64,000 bases of DNA from Fasciola hepatica (Eukaryota > Platyhelminthes > Trematoda > Plagiorchiida > Fasciolidae): the NCBI GenBank assembly GCA_948099385.1, contig CANUEZ040000061.1, positions 10,012,001 through 10,076,000 on the forward strand. Direction: 5' to 3'. The position numbers were made by a program, and so were the translations under genes. The notes beneath the pieces are model-generated. The model worked only from the letters and a program-made list of their open reading frames with translations, was not told the DNA's origin and made no database searches. Below, piece after piece: positions 45,481 through 58,076 of the stretch. Within the stretch, counting starts at the first letter, position 1; every line of letters begins with the position of its first letter.

Positions 45481-48400
45481 CCGCATGACTAAACAATCAA
45501 TATTGTTTGCTGAGTAAGCACAAACGACGTCGGTCTTGCCACATCAAGAGAAGTTCATATAAGTGACTACCCCGCATCCAGTCTTCCTGGTAGAATTCCT
45601 GTCACGCCTATAAAGCATGAAGCCATCTACTGGTACAAGTGAGTGAGCAACATGTTGTTTTACCCACAACCACTGTACGTAAACCACACAAGTATGAACA
45701 TGAATGCAAGAACGAAGAAGAAGTGTTATATCCGACTTTTATTGAAAAGAGAACGAGTGATGGAACGGAACAATGACGGGACTGACGTCTTTGATGCAGG
45801 AGTAAAATTAAAGGCAGCCTGCCCGTCAGAATAGATGAATTTTATCGATGGAATAGGAATTTCTTGATATATAGGCGCAGTTACATCTGGATGAGCAGAA
45901 AATCCGTCGGCATTTTTGAGTAGAAGTGTTTCTGACCGCATATAATGGCGCACAGCGGCCATACCTAGTAAGTCCCCTCAATTCAATGAAGTAGTGATTA
46001 ATATGGAAACGTAGCGCAGCCATTCAATTAGATGGACACACGGAATTTGAGTACGTAGATGGGTTTTCGTCAGTATCAGCCTCCACGACGTCTTTCTGCT
46101 TGTTCAAAGACAACTTGTGTGTGCTCTTAGGTTCCTCTGGTCTACCCTGAACCATAGAAGAGGCCATAAATGAGATAGAAACTGATATAACACGTGAGAA
46201 ACAATCCACAACCAGTCATGAGCTATGCTTTTATTGTAACTGATTTCTTTGCTTTTTATCACGAATAACCTCTGTCAATTCCTTCTATCTTTTTGATTGG
46301 TCCAACCTCTTAAACTGCCGTAATATATTGTGATATAATGCGATGTGTGTGAATCTATGAAAACGAGCAAGTTTTATTCAACACTAGTGATAAAAGGCCA
46401 CACCTTGAAGTAAAATTGTATCACAAAATCGTCTTGTAAATAATGATAATTTCATTGATTTTCAAGTGCAGATCTATATCCATTTCTCGCCCGGACAATA
46501 AACGACCACGAAAAACCCAGCTTCATCGACGGCGAAACACCTTTTGACCTTCCGTCATCAGATTGATCCTGATCGAGAGCTACGAGTAATTGCACAAAAT
46601 CGGAACCCAAAACTCCTAGCCTTCTGTGAGGCTGTATTGATAAGTAGACTTAGAACTCCACTGCATGCACAGAAACTGTTGACCCACAATGGGGGTTTGT
46701 CGTGGCGATAGCCATCAGATTTACCTGACCGTTTCCCAACTTGTTTGGTACTATCTCTCCTACTGTGCTGTTCTGTGCCCCATTCGAACACGAATCCGCA
46801 TGTTTTACGTACACGATTGAGAATACTAAAACAAATGCTTGCACCTCATAATTCATTTCCTCTATCTGTTTTGATAAACTGAATAAAAGGGAACCAATGT
46901 TCCAAAAACTATATTCTTCAATTTAATAGGTTTTAGAATCGAATAAATAAATCTGCGTTTTTCTCAATACAGAACTGACTAAATGAGATCGGAAGACTAA
47001 GTTCCAAGAATCAAAGTCAGCCATGGAAATGACAAGAAAGGGCTTCTAAGGGAACAAATTCTAACGAATTTGAACTAGTCGCCTGTGCACTGGTGACGGA
47101 AGCTACGCTCAATAACAACTGGAATGTGGAAATATAACCCAGTGGTTATGCTTTGGTTCATTGATTTAATGATACTGTGGAATTTTTGATTGAACGACGA
47201 GTCAGAATGATGAAGGTAATGGCAAGTCGATTTGCTTTATTTGCTTCCGACTAGCTGTTCCGGGATAGTTCTGCTGGTAGATCAACTGCCAGATGAGCGG
47301 AAGATGACTAATTTGTTCCCAGCTGATGATAATTAGGTCTGGGATACAAAAATTCTAAACACTTCTGTTGAGACTATTCCGATGTCTAGGGCTGTCGATA
47401 TAGCGAAAACCCAGTCTCACTAGCTCCACGCACAATATGAGCAGAACACGGCTACGGACAGTACAACGAAATCTAATTGAATAAACGTGTTTGTCGATAA
47501 TTCGTGGTTCTAAAACGATACAATAAGCATAAATATACTGCAAGATAAAGATTTACGGTCAGGTGAGAAACGAAGAACAAAGGGTAGACACTTTCCGAAA
47601 TTCGGGACAGCGTGGAAAATAAGACGGTCCATTTAGCAGGCAGCTGAACGAAACTGTGGGGCAGCTCGGTTGTGGTACAATCACCAAATCAGGGAACTTT
47701 TAGCTCCACGAATCGATAAATCAGTTACAAAGGTGTGAATTAGACTGTGATTGCAATACGAAAGAGAGTTATTAACAAATGAATACAAATAAGCTGAATC
47801 TGTGGAGCAAACAAGAGCACGTGCCAACATGAATGCATAAGTCTGGCGCCAGATCTTTTGATGCCATCGATGTGTGGTGGTCAATGATGGAGTGCAGTGA
47901 CGGAAACGTTAAGGTCGGGAACTCGAGCCTCAGCTCGGCTGTACAGGTGGGACACTCAGAAAGACTATTACAGTAGAAATGTATGCCTTTGAGGAAACAA
48001 AGTCACGAATGGATGCTTGACCTGTTCACTTAATAGACACCGTAAAGTGCGAGTACAAACCAATATGATACCTTAGAAAGAAAGGAAATAGTTTACCAAT
48101 ATCTAAGGTTCACCACTTGCGTACTCACTACTCATGAGTACCTAAACACAGAAAGGGAAGGGCAAATTCCGATTACGAATGGTAATTAACATCGTCGTTG
48201 AAGTTAACTTGATGACTTCCTACTCAGAAGCATCTTGCTGCTGCAGCCCGAGGCTCACAATTTTTTTGCACAAACCAATATAGACTGGATTTAACGTGGT
48301 CAGCTATCTATACTTGCAGAAAACGTTACATTTTAACACTGATATTTTATCTCAAAAGCAGCTGCCATTTATTGGTTATACAATACAAGGGTGTTCTGAC

Positions 48401-49906
48401 TTAACTTTTATCTCCATGAAGAACAAAGCATGATAAAATCAACAAATTTGTCAGTTCATATATGTTTTAAATCAACTGAAACGTGAAAATGTGAACTCCA
48501 AAGGAAAAAATAAGAGGCATTAAAAATGGAAACTTCTACCGCAGTGTTTTGGGGGCATATTATTATCCAATTTTTAATACACTGTCTTCACTTTATCTTC
48601 AACCAAGTATTCCACCAATTATTCATCCACGTCGAAAGCTCTGGACTTTTGGTTCTCTCATCTTGTTTTGACACCGTATTTTACATGAATAACATGAAAA
48701 AGTTTCAATAATTAACGGGAAGGTTCTGAGCATTACCTAATAAAGACACATATAGGAATATTAAAATTGGACATGAAAATTCAGCTCGCGATATCAAGAA
48801 ACGCAGTTACACTGGGTTAGTCCAGAGCCCATGCTTTTCGTCGCGATTCTGTGTCTTATATTTGCCAAAGGGTTCGTTTTTTCCTCAGTATTTGGGACGT
48901 TCGTCTCTTCTCTGACCGTCACCGCCCCCCCCCTTGTTCCGCCACTCCCGCGTGATAACTGTCTGTTCACTCCCATTGCATCACACAATTTTAGCCTTGT
49001 TTCTATGACAATTGTTGTTTCACCTCAACCGGTATTCGTTTGGTGTCCATTTGTTGGACCTACCTGTCCGTATCGAACTCGGAATCCTGATAGGTTTTAT
49101 GGCTTAAGCATTTTTCCACCCCCGTTGTGTTTCAGTGTACTCTCATCCACCAGTATCCACAACCCGTTCCGTTATGAAGTCGTGATTAACTGGGTTACTT
49201 GACTAGGCCCCATAGCTTGAACGTAATTATCTCTCTCTCTCTCTCTTGTTCTCTAAGCCTTGTCTGTGTGAATGACTGAAATTTAGCCATCCCGTTTTGA
49301 TCATGCCGTTTGCTCAAGACCATGTTATTCCGTTTATCCCTCACTATGCTTATGTGTGTGCAGGTGTTCTCTCGGGAGTTACTTCTCTTCTGACCGTTAA
49401 TTGGCCGAATGTTTCCCATTATTGCAGGCTTTCTTCGTTAGACAATGGACTCACCTCTGCACCGCCATTTCGAACGTCTTCATTTTATTACTAGCTGGGA
49501 ATTTTGGAACTTCTTTTGATTACCTTAATTTTGTGGTCGCTTTGCCCACAATTCGAGGTACGTTATTTTCATTGTTTGATAATTTATCCCACTGCATACG
49601 CAGTAAAAGTAGCTTGTGTTCTCTGCCGTGGGGTTCGCTTGTGTGCGAATCGCTCAGTAACAGGGCGAAAATCCCACACAATGCACGTTCAAAATGCATT
49701 TTCATAAATTTATCTATATTCTACATAATTGTGCTCTAAAACAGACTACTAATCGTTGAACATACTGAATCCCCACTAAACACTGGCCTAATTCAAATGA
49801 GAAATACGGGACTGAAAGCGCGCAGCTATCAAAAATAATATCTAAGATATTCAGCGCATATATAGAAAAATATTGCCCCTAGATGAGTCGTATCACGAGA
49901 CTATCT

Positions 49907-49910
<4 letters not shown>
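45481..49910. other. Intergenic stretch, unrecognised
   Basis: About 4.4 kb. A (TC)n run is at 49230-49247. Pyrimidine-rich frames at 48831-49739 (up to 123 codons) have no conserved motif. No transposon ends were identified; the first ~400 bases may be LINE 5' sequence. Confidence 0.45.

Positions 49911-49970
<60 letters not shown>
49911..49970. repeat. TA microsatellite
   Basis: 60 bases of perfect (TA)n. Confidence 0.97.
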
Positions 49971-49973
<3 letters not shown>

Positions 49974-50953
49974 ACTACACCTTTCAAGTTGCGGTTGAGT
50001 AACAAGTACTTTGACAGAATCACATCAGTAAAACTGCCGTCCTCGTGATTCATTAGTACAGGCATCCAGCATAACTGACCATCGTATCGTGTGTCTGCTA
50101 AAGAACGACCCACCACATAAAACAATGGAAATGCCTGGCAAAAGTCCCATGCCTTAAAGTACTGAGGATCCAAAGTGATATTGACAATATCGGAACGGCT
50201 TCTGTGCTCATCGAAATAAACTCGGAGTAAGTCTGCTTTCAGTGCCACTATGCTTTGATTTATTAGTAAATCGGAAATGGTATTGTCTAATCATTCACAA
50301 TCACCGCCACTGAGAATTTTGTCCTATTATTGGACGTACAACAGATTGCGCACAAATCACCGAGTCAGAAATTGACAAACAAATAATTCATCATGACAAC
50401 GGAAGAATTGGCTTGTCCTGGAATAATGACCCTGACAAGATCGGTACTTTCAAATATGAAACGTTTGCACAACTAACGAATGTCTGTCAGTTAAATGGTG
50501 AAACTTGGAGATGGCTGTCATTCAGCAAAGTGTGGTTCTGGATAAAATCAATTTGAATTAGACCCATAATGATGTGTATAAAAACAAGGAAATGAATTCA
50601 GTCAAAGTGCACTCTAATTCAGACAGTCTGATTCAACGAAAGATGCTCTATTTCAAGGCTCATATTTGTTACCGGTAAAAAGGTGAAACGTTATTTCTTA
50701 TTCATAGCTGAAAATTGCTTTCAAAATACTTGTTGACAACGCTTTCACGAATAGTCTGCTTCGTGCATCCGGATAAGGTATCCAAATTCAAAACCGGTCT
50801 GCTTTCGTTTGAGAAAAATTTCGCGTATTATCCGCTACTCGAGATGGATGATTCACCTAGAACAATGCTGATTTGAACCCTCTTACTAGGAACTATTGCA
50901 GCTCTGCTACAGCCAGTGGAATCTGACGGTCTGTACCCAGTCACAGAAACACA
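49971..50953. other. Upstream region of mucin copy 2 exon 1
   Basis: A minus frame (about 49975-50248) reads AWDFCQAFPLFYVVGRSL and SRSDIVNITLDPQYF; it looks protein-like but I do not recognise the family. The rest up to 50953 should contain the 5' UTR and promoter of the mucin; no TATA box or initiator could be assigned. Confidence 0.4.
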
Positions 50954-51248
50954 ATGAATCTACCTATGTTCCTGTGGACAATATGTGTCATGCAAACCAC
51001 TTTTGCTCATGAAGAGCTCTACAATTCTTCTGAACCTGGTGAAGAGAATTTGGTCGACAAATTCACACCTAATTATTCGACAGTCAAACCGGAACTATAT
51101 TACATACTTGATTTTACCCCGTCTGCTGATGCAAATTGGAATGTGTCGAAGGGTGAAAGAGAACGGTTTCTTCGGTCACCGACAGCAAATTATCATCCAC
51201 CAGTGAATGTTCACATTCCGGACGATCGTTCGTACTCATCTGTGACCG
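50954..51248 (+). CDS. Mucin exon 1 of gene copy 2: signal peptide and N-terminal segment
   Basis: ATG at 50954 opens a frame with a signal peptide: MNLPMFLWTICVMQTTFA, then HEELYNSS. The predicted cleavage is after A-F-A-like residues around position 18. The mature part is acidic and carries three N-glycosylation sequons (N-S-S, N-Y-S, N-V-S). The exon ends GTGACCG|GTGAGT in phase 1, the entry phase of SEA exon A1. The next A exon on this strand is the duplicate A1 at 60863, so this is best read as exon 1 of the second gene copy. Nothing in the sequence proves the splice. If the 58.7-kb repeat is real, copy 1 has its own exon 1 about 7.7 kb before this window. Confidence 0.6.
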
Positions 51249-53229
51249 GTGAGTTGTTTTCTATAGAATTTTCCGCTCCGGCATAAGCAAGTGCTTTCTT
51301 CAAGTAGTTGATTGGTGGTCGTCAACTGATCAGCATGATGAACGTCATACCTGCTGTTCCCTGCCCAAACCAGCTGAACCATCTACGTGTGTTCCCTGAA
51401 GCGGTCGAACACTTCATCTTTAGGGAGCCTCTGATCGGCCGTGACAGACTTCGTCAAATGTTATATTATATCGGTAAAATAAGTGGGGGAAAAACAAAAT
51501 ATTTTTATTGTTATCATTATTCTTTTCATCTAAAATAGCGTCCGACAAATTTGTTTTACGAACTGTTTCGAAGTCATACTCGCACAAAAAATTGTTACCG
51601 AATCACCAAACAGACCAAAGTCTGATTATTTTAAGGGCTTTCTATTAAACTTCATGTGGTGATTATGTCTCACTCACATGCAATTTGAGGAAACCCATTT
51701 GAACCAATAACTGTTCACTTGCATGATGTACACTCCAATCATCATTCATGCATTTTCTAACAAAACAAATACATCATGCGCGTGTGACTGAGACCTGCAA
51801 ACCTGAATATTGGCTATGGCAGCACGCATGTCTCGCTCGTATGATCTGCTTTCACATCCCATGAGAGTCTTTGGCAAGTTTGTGCCCATCAATAACATTG
51901 CTCATCGATTAGTACGTGCATGTATGTGCTCTCCGTCAAGTATTCTCCGCCAAAATAAAAGCATTGTTTTACATACTAAGATACCAATACACTTCAGAAC
52001 CAATTAGTGTCTTCTGATTCCATTCGTAGCAACTGATTAGTACGTCTTATTATTTCACTTTTCATTGTCGCTTAATCTAACTTGTTATGTTTGCTGGCCG
52101 ATCGATGATCATCTAATCCCCCTCCTCAACGGGTTCCACTCAATCAGGATGACAATCGAAAGGGAAACCGGACTCATGTTCTTTAACCAAATAAAGCCAT
52201 ATTCAATAATATCAATCTTTTTTCAGTTGCAATTTTGGAACAAATCTCTGATTTGGAATTTGGCCTGGTCAGTGGTGTAAATAATAACGTGAGCACTGTC
52301 TGTGAACTTCGACACCAAATTACTTTATACTGTAATTCAGCCTACTTTAAAAGAATACCTGTATGATCAGTAGAATAATGGTCTCATTGTCTTTACACAG
52401 TATCCAGAAAAAATGTCACAACCACTGATGTGAATTTAGAAACTGGGATCTGCGTATCGAACACTAGATTGAAAATCAAGTGTCTACTGTATCAAACTAT
52501 AATCTTAGATACGTCCTGGTTATACCGTGGAATTTCTGTGCCCTAGGTATGATTATTGACTGATACCTCATAGTCCGATTCACTCTGATTCGAAATTTGG
52601 CTTGAAACAAACGAAGCATCTCCTGAGAGTGTACTAAAATTGACAAACATCCTATATTTCCAAATGCGATGCACCTGAATGACAAGAAAATACACAGCAC
52701 CTGTGACCCGGAAGAATGAAACAATAATTCTTCTCAGTGGTTGAATACAACATGATTGCTATCTAAATAATCAAAGAAATGTGTTAAACGGATGACTGAA
52801 ACGATAATTACAGAGCAAACTGGGCGATCAAAATAGCACATTTTCGATGTCTCAAAAGAACGCCTATGTGGGAGCTACACCAATTAGAATGTGGCGCAAA
52901 CCTTTGTACCAGCAGTACAAACAGCTTCTAAAACACACCGGTTTACTATGAAACATTAAAGTCCTAAGGAAGGGACCATGTGAATTTGATTAACCGTCTT
53001 TATTAGACGGCAGTTTTGCAAATACAACAAGAATTTCAGTGCAAGTTGAAGAATTCGATGTATAAAAGTCGGAATTGACATCTCGTGTCAAATGAATGTA
53101 ATTTCTACAACAAATGACTTTCTAGGTTTGATAAAATCAAAAAAAAGTTGCAGTCAAACTTCCTAAGTGGTCATGTGTGTTCTCAGTTATCCCTGCTGAA
53201 AGTCGTTGTGATTTTCTTTGCAAAAACTA
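51249..53229 (+). other. Presumed first intron of mucin copy 2, before PLE
   Basis: No transposon recognised. A block at 52227-52289 follows a strong acceptor (ATCTTTTTTCAG) and stays open in the phase-1 frame, reading VAILEQISDLEFGLVSGVNN; it might be a small exon but has no homolog here. Otherwise unremarkable. Confidence 0.4.
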
Positions 53230-56003
53230 CATGGTAAATTTCACTGAATAATCCCATTGCATTATAGAAAAAAGGCACGATAGCGAACAAGCTCGTTTTC
53301 GGTAACTTCATCCTCTGGCTAATACAGTTACATATATATACGATAGGAATGCATATTTTTTCGGAACAAAATACGGGGTATTTACAGTATCAAATTAAGA
53401 TTGGTTAATCAATATTGTAGGTGTTTTGCGGTTCGGAAAAGGGGTGGGAAGTTGGTTGTTCGTGGTTGGGAAAACTCGGTGTAGAAAGTACATCTGGGGT
53501 GGGTTGGCTGCTTCCTGTCACGACTGAAAGGTCGCAGTCGAGGTCACCATGATTTTGTCCCCCATTTTCCGATCGCGGCCAGGGTAGCTGCAGTGATTTG
53601 ACAAATCGCTTGTGTGAACAAAGCGATGGATTTAACAGCCTGATCGCTACTGCCTCCGCTGCTCCCAAAGTGATTTGGCGAACGATCTTCGAAGAATTCA
53701 CAGGCACTTTGTAAATTATCTTGAAGGCTTCGTTGTCTACCTGGTGCCCTGTCTCGGCAAGGTGCGCTACGATTGCACTAGTTATGGTTCTTTTAGTTCC
53801 TGTCCTCAGCCAAGCTGGTTTGTGTTCCTTGATTCTTTGGGACAGTTGCCGTGTCGTTTTGCCTACATAGCTTGCCGAACATGAGCAAACAAATGAATAG
53901 GTTAACATAGAGGAGGAAAGGACAGGCATTTTGTCTTTGAGATTCATAGAAATCATTGACCGGCTTTTGAAGTGGGCGCGTAGAGTAGCGGCGGGAAATG
54001 TACGGGCGATTGCATCCCTTAGTCGCCGAACTAGTAGTTCGCATTTAACATCTCCTTTGAAGGGAAGTTGCATGTGTAGTTCTTTCTTCTTGGCGGTGAT
54101 TATCAATGGTCTCTTGGGTACTTCCGAAATGTTCTTTTGAATGAAACGTTCCGGATACCCGTTGTTTAGTAATGTTTGTTTTATGTGATGTAATTCCTCA
54201 CTCACTGTTTCCTCGGAACAGATCTTTCGTATGCGAGACGCTAGGGATCGAACTAGGTTCTGTTTGCGTTTTAGAGGCACGAAACTGGCAAAATGTGTGT
54301 ATAGGCCTGTCCATGTTGGCTTGCGATAGACGCGGCGGACGAGCTTCCCATCTTCCCTTTTCGTAAGGTTTACATCCAGAAAATGAAAGTTGCCGTCTAA
54401 TTCCCCTTCGGATGTGAAACTGAGCGCACTGTGAGTCTGGTTAAACTTTTCCATTAGTTCATCTAGGTGGACATGTTTGTCAATCATAATGAAGATGTCG
54501 TCCACATACCGGCAGTACCTTGGTAGACTTTCTATGGTGTCTTTGAGTACCCCGTTCTCCAGCTTGGCAACGAAAATGTCGGCAAGTAGGGGTCCCAGAG
54601 GCGAGCCCATCGCAACTCCATCGGTTTGTCGGTAAAGCTTGTTGTTGAAGCCGAACTGAACATTTAAAGTACATCGTAGTAGTAGTTCTTTCAGACTGGC
54701 TACCGGAATACCAACGTTTATTTCATTTTCGTATATATATTTGCACAAATATTCGATGGTTTCTAGAAGTGGGACGCTCGTAAATAGTGATGTTACGTCC
54801 AGAGATGCCATTTTAAGTCCTGTCGTATTTTGTTCTTTTATTAATTCTACGAACTGAAATGTGTCATTAAGGCTGTATTGAGCAATGCTTCTGCGCACAG
54901 GTTCCAGTATATCAGCGAGCCAACGAGCAGTAGAGTGGTAGGGAGAAGTGCTCATATCAAGTATCGGTCTTAGTGGTACTCCCGATTTATGTATCTTCGG
55001 TAAGCCATATAGACGAGGAATACTAGTGCCCGTAGGTCGTAACTGTTCATAATTGCCATTCGAAATATAATTCTGATCTTTCAATAGTCTCAGGGCTGCA
55101 GTAAGTTGTTCTTCCACTGTCTTGGTTCTGTCCTTCTCTCCTTTGGATTCCGTAAATTTTGTCGAGTCACTTAGAATGGTATCCATTTTATCAATGTTGT
55201 CTTTGCGATTCATTAGCACAACTCCGGAGCCTTTGTCAGGCCTGGCAATAACAATGTCTTTATTTCCCCTTAGAACTCTTAACGCTTCTCTGTGTCGGTT
55301 ACTGACAATGCTTCTAAATTTCCTCTGGGTTCGATGGTATTGATAAGAACAGTCAACAAGGGAGGATTTGAAATCTTCAATCGCCTCTAGTGACGTCGCT
55401 GTTAGTGAACGAGTTTGAGCGTATAAATTTTCAAACTGCACTTCTACATCTAATTGATCATTACTCAGCGTTGGACAACAGAAACTCAAACCTAGTGATA
55501 ACGCTTCCAGAAGTGGTGCATCCAAAAACAAACTAGAAAAGTTGTGTACATACCGCTCTGGATTAGTTGGGAGATTGGTCCGTGGTTTTGACTCGTTTAT
55601 AGTGTCCTGCAGTTTGACGATCTTCTTATCGATTCGTTTTGTGATCACATCAGTAACGAAACGCTCAAACCGGATGCGTTGGTATTCGTCTAGGCCATCG
55701 ATAACATGTCTTCTTTGTGCGCTGTTTCGTTCAAACTGCTGTGCGTTCATTCGTAGAGTATCCATTTGATTTCTCGCGTGACGTTTCAGGGTAACTGAAT
55801 CGGGTCTTATTCGGGCACGTCTCAGTGATTTCCAATAGGTCTTCGGAAATTCATTTCTTTGGATGCAGCTGTCAAGAAAATTGATCGTTGCTCTCGTTTC
55901 TGCAAGTCTGGTCTCGAAGCACAAATAACTATTTAGCTCTTTGACGACCAGTTTATCGTTGCGACTGCGTATTTCACTGAATAATCCCATTGCATGGTAA
56001 ATT
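53230..56003 (-). mobile_element. Near-complete Penelope-like element with 11-bp target-site duplication
   Basis: The element spans 53241-55992 (2,752 bp) on the minus strand. CATGGTAAATT is directly repeated at 53230-53240 and 55993-56003 and is read as the target-site duplication. TCACTGAATAATCCCATTG occurs at both ends (53241-53259 and 55974-55992). The 5' copy overlaps the start codon of the ORF, and the 3' copy lies past the 3' UTR. This is the partial terminal duplication (pLTR-like) known for PLEs. A single uninterrupted 861-codon ORF fills almost all of it, so the insertion is young. It lies in the presumed first intron of mucin copy 2, antisense to the gene. Confidence 0.88.
53405..55990 (-). 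CDS. Penelope-like reverse transcriptase with GIY-YIG endonuclease
   Basis: 861 residues, intact. PLE proteins copy element RNA into DNA; the GIY-YIG nuclease nicks the target. N-terminal region 1-240 is basic. RT domain ~246-560: IARPDKGSGVVLMNRKD (249-264), RLYGLPKIHKSGVPLRPI (326-343), motif A MASLDVTSLFTSVP with D398, motif B QTDGVAMGSPLGPLLAD (455-471), motif C RYVDDIFIM with YVDD at 495-498. RVYRKPTWTG at 553-562 is a conserved PLE block. GIY-YIG domain ~697-790: YSFVCSCSASYVGKTTRQL with Y698, the C-x-C pair and YVG at 708-710; R719 and E779 are candidate catalytic residues. The tail 800-861 is Ser/Pro-rich. The start is ATG at 55990, four bases inside the end of the element. All catalytic boxes look intact, so it may be active. 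Confidence 0.93.
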   Translation of the reverse strand: MGLFSEIRSRNDKLVVKELNSYLCFETRLAETRATINFLDSCIQRNEFPKTYWKSLRRARIRPDSVTLKRHARNQMDTLRMNAQQFERNSAQRRHVIDGLDEYQRIRFERFVTDVITKRIDKKIVKLQDTINESKPRTNLPTNPERYVHNFSSLFLDAPLLEALSLGLSFCCPTLSNDQLDVEVQFENLYAQTRSLTATSLEAIEDFKSSLVDCSYQYHRTQRKFRSIVSNRHREALRVLRGNKDIVIARPDKGSGVVLMNRKDNIDKMDTILSDSTKFTESKGEKDRTKTVEEQLTAALRLLKDQNYISNGNYEQLRPTGTSIPRLYGLPKIHKSGVPLRPILDMSTSPYHSTARWLADILEPVRRSIAQYSLNDTFQFVELIKEQNTTGLKMASLDVTSLFTSVPLLETIEYLCKYIYENEINVGIPVASLKELLLRCTLNVQFGFNNKLYRQTDGVAMGSPLGPLLADIFVAKLENGVLKDTIESLPRYCRYVDDIFIMIDKHVHLDELMEKFNQTHSALSFTSEGELDGNFHFLDVNLTKREDGKLVRRVYRKPTWTGLYTHFASFVPLKRKQNLVRSLASRIRKICSEETVSEELHHIKQTLLNNGYPERFIQKNISEVPKRPLIITAKKKELHMQLPFKGDVKCELLVRRLRDAIARTFPAATLRAHFKSRSMISMNLKDKMPVLSSSMLTYSFVCSCSASYVGKTTRQLSQRIKEHKPAWLRTGTKRTITSAIVAHLAETGHQVDNEAFKIIYKVPVNSSKIVRQITLGAAEAVAIRLLNPSLCSHKRFVKSLQLPWPRSENGGQNHGDLDCDLSVVTGSSQPTPDVLSTPSFPNHEQPTSHPFSEPQNTYNID

Positions 56004-58076
56004 ATTTGTGAGCTGCTTTACTACTGTACATCCTGTGTTCATTTGTGAAGAGTTCAAATTAGGGAGGTTTTCTATTTAGAAAACATCATTTATGGGTCAA
56101 AATATTCATTGGTAATATTACACCACTCTTATCTACGATGTGTTTCTTTGGACTACTAAGAGATTCCATTTTCTGAAAATAACTCACTACATATAATATC
56201 ATGTGCATATTTTGTGTAGATCAACTGACTACACGTTGAAGGAGAATGAATGAGTCCCTGTTCCGTTTCAACTTTAGTTCCGCTCATTTGTTCTCCACAA
56301 TTTTTACGCTTGTCAGATTAAAACAAACACAACAACTTGTAAGTCGGTTCAAGTTATTGCAAGTGCATCATGGAATTTATTGAGTTCTACTGCTAAGTAG
56401 TTTAATATACAAAAACTGTATTTCTTCTCAGTTGTCTTCTAAACTACACAATATTTGTAGGCATGCGAGCCCCATCATTTGCACGAACCTTGGTGTTTTC
56501 AAGACACTGATTCTCAGCAGACAAGCGGATCAAAATACTCTGTCTAACTTGGACCATAAATTGTTCCTTGCAATGTGTATCACTTGAAAACGTGAAATGA
56601 AGAATGCAAAAAGCTTGGTTACGAATTGGGAAAAGTCAATGGAAAATTGGATAGCATTACTACTGGTTCGCCTTTCAATGCGCTTGTCATTTGTTCTATG
56701 TGAATATCCTTACAGACATGATTGATCCATACTTCATTCTGTTTCTTGGTTTACAGAATCATTGATTTCAAAAATTCTCGAGTATTCATTAGAAGTACAC
56801 AGCTCTTCATGTGTATGGCATACTTCGATTTTGGTTTATTTTAAAAGCGAAATTGGGGGAGATGAATTTAACAAGTCAAGCAAGCCAAATATTCACATCG
56901 ATCACAACAAATGCTACGGTTATTTGCTGCTCTCACACCCTGTTGAGCTGGTAGCAATGCATCAGCTGTTGTTCGTGTAATGCGATTCGCTTGTTTACAA
57001 CAGTAATCATGGTCACATATCGGATATTGTCGAAATCATGATTCGCTGCTCATTCTTGGGTTCTATGTACACTCAAACATCACATCAAGTGTACCGGAAA
57101 AAGGACTGATTGGTTTTGAAAATACTGTTTTTGAAATCAATGGAAATTATTCATTTCTGCACCAGTAATTTGGTTGGAATAATGGTTTGTTTCAATTAAA
57201 AACCCCATACAACATCACGATTCAGCTTCATTTCTTTAAGTGTTATTGCATTTTAAAGACAAGCATATCCTTTCACGATGATAACCGTCTTTCGTTGCCT
57301 TCTCCAAACCAACTAGAAGTCAGTGGAATTGAATGCCCTCTGAGTAATTGTATTATTCAACCTTCTAACTCATGCGTGTTGTCTTCACTTTTCAACCAAC
57401 AAAAGAAGAGCGATTTCTTCGAGTGTTTTTCATTCCGCTGTGATTATTTGAGTGGACACATTTAACTCCTTTCAGCGAGATACAGGTCAACTGTCAGCCT
57501 AAAGTAAATCATGAATCCTCTTGAATGTTTGGCATTTCAGACGTCAAATATCAAGCTGCCATCTTGCATGGCGAACACTTGTGAATAAAACAGACCTTAT
57601 TAATAGGTAAAAAGAGTAAAAGATTTATTACGTATAAAATGTGAATCACCTGGCAGCGTGAACTCGCATTACATCATTGAGCACATTTCTTCCATACCGA
57701 AGAAGTTTTATATTGAGTGTTCATTTTCGTCTGCCTAATCACGTGAATGTGCGCAGAGATCACTTAACCGTGATCCGTCCGTGAAGTCCACAAACGCCCG
57801 CCATAGATCACGCATTACGAATTGATTAGCACTGGCTCACAAGTGGGCTTTATCATAGACTAGGCCAAGTGTGTTTTCAACAACTGTACAGTCTATCTAC
57901 CTGACTATCATATCATGACCAGTGTGGCAGGTAAACGGTAAACTAGTGAAATTAATACCATTTCCAGTTTTCCACTGAGTGACGATACTGTACATACCTC
58001 CCCATTTCAGTCGGAAAAGATTTACATTTATCAACTCATCAAATCCAGAGGACGGGAAACAGAACGATTATGTATA
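56004..58076. other. Presumed intron of mucin copy 2, after PLE
   Basis: About 2 kb without recognised genes or repeats. Frames at 56762-56980 and 57187-57465 have no known motif. Confidence 0.45.

Noticed and set aside
48831..49739. Run of pyrimidine-rich frames as a gene
   Set aside because: Low-complexity composition, repeated stops in every frame, no motif.
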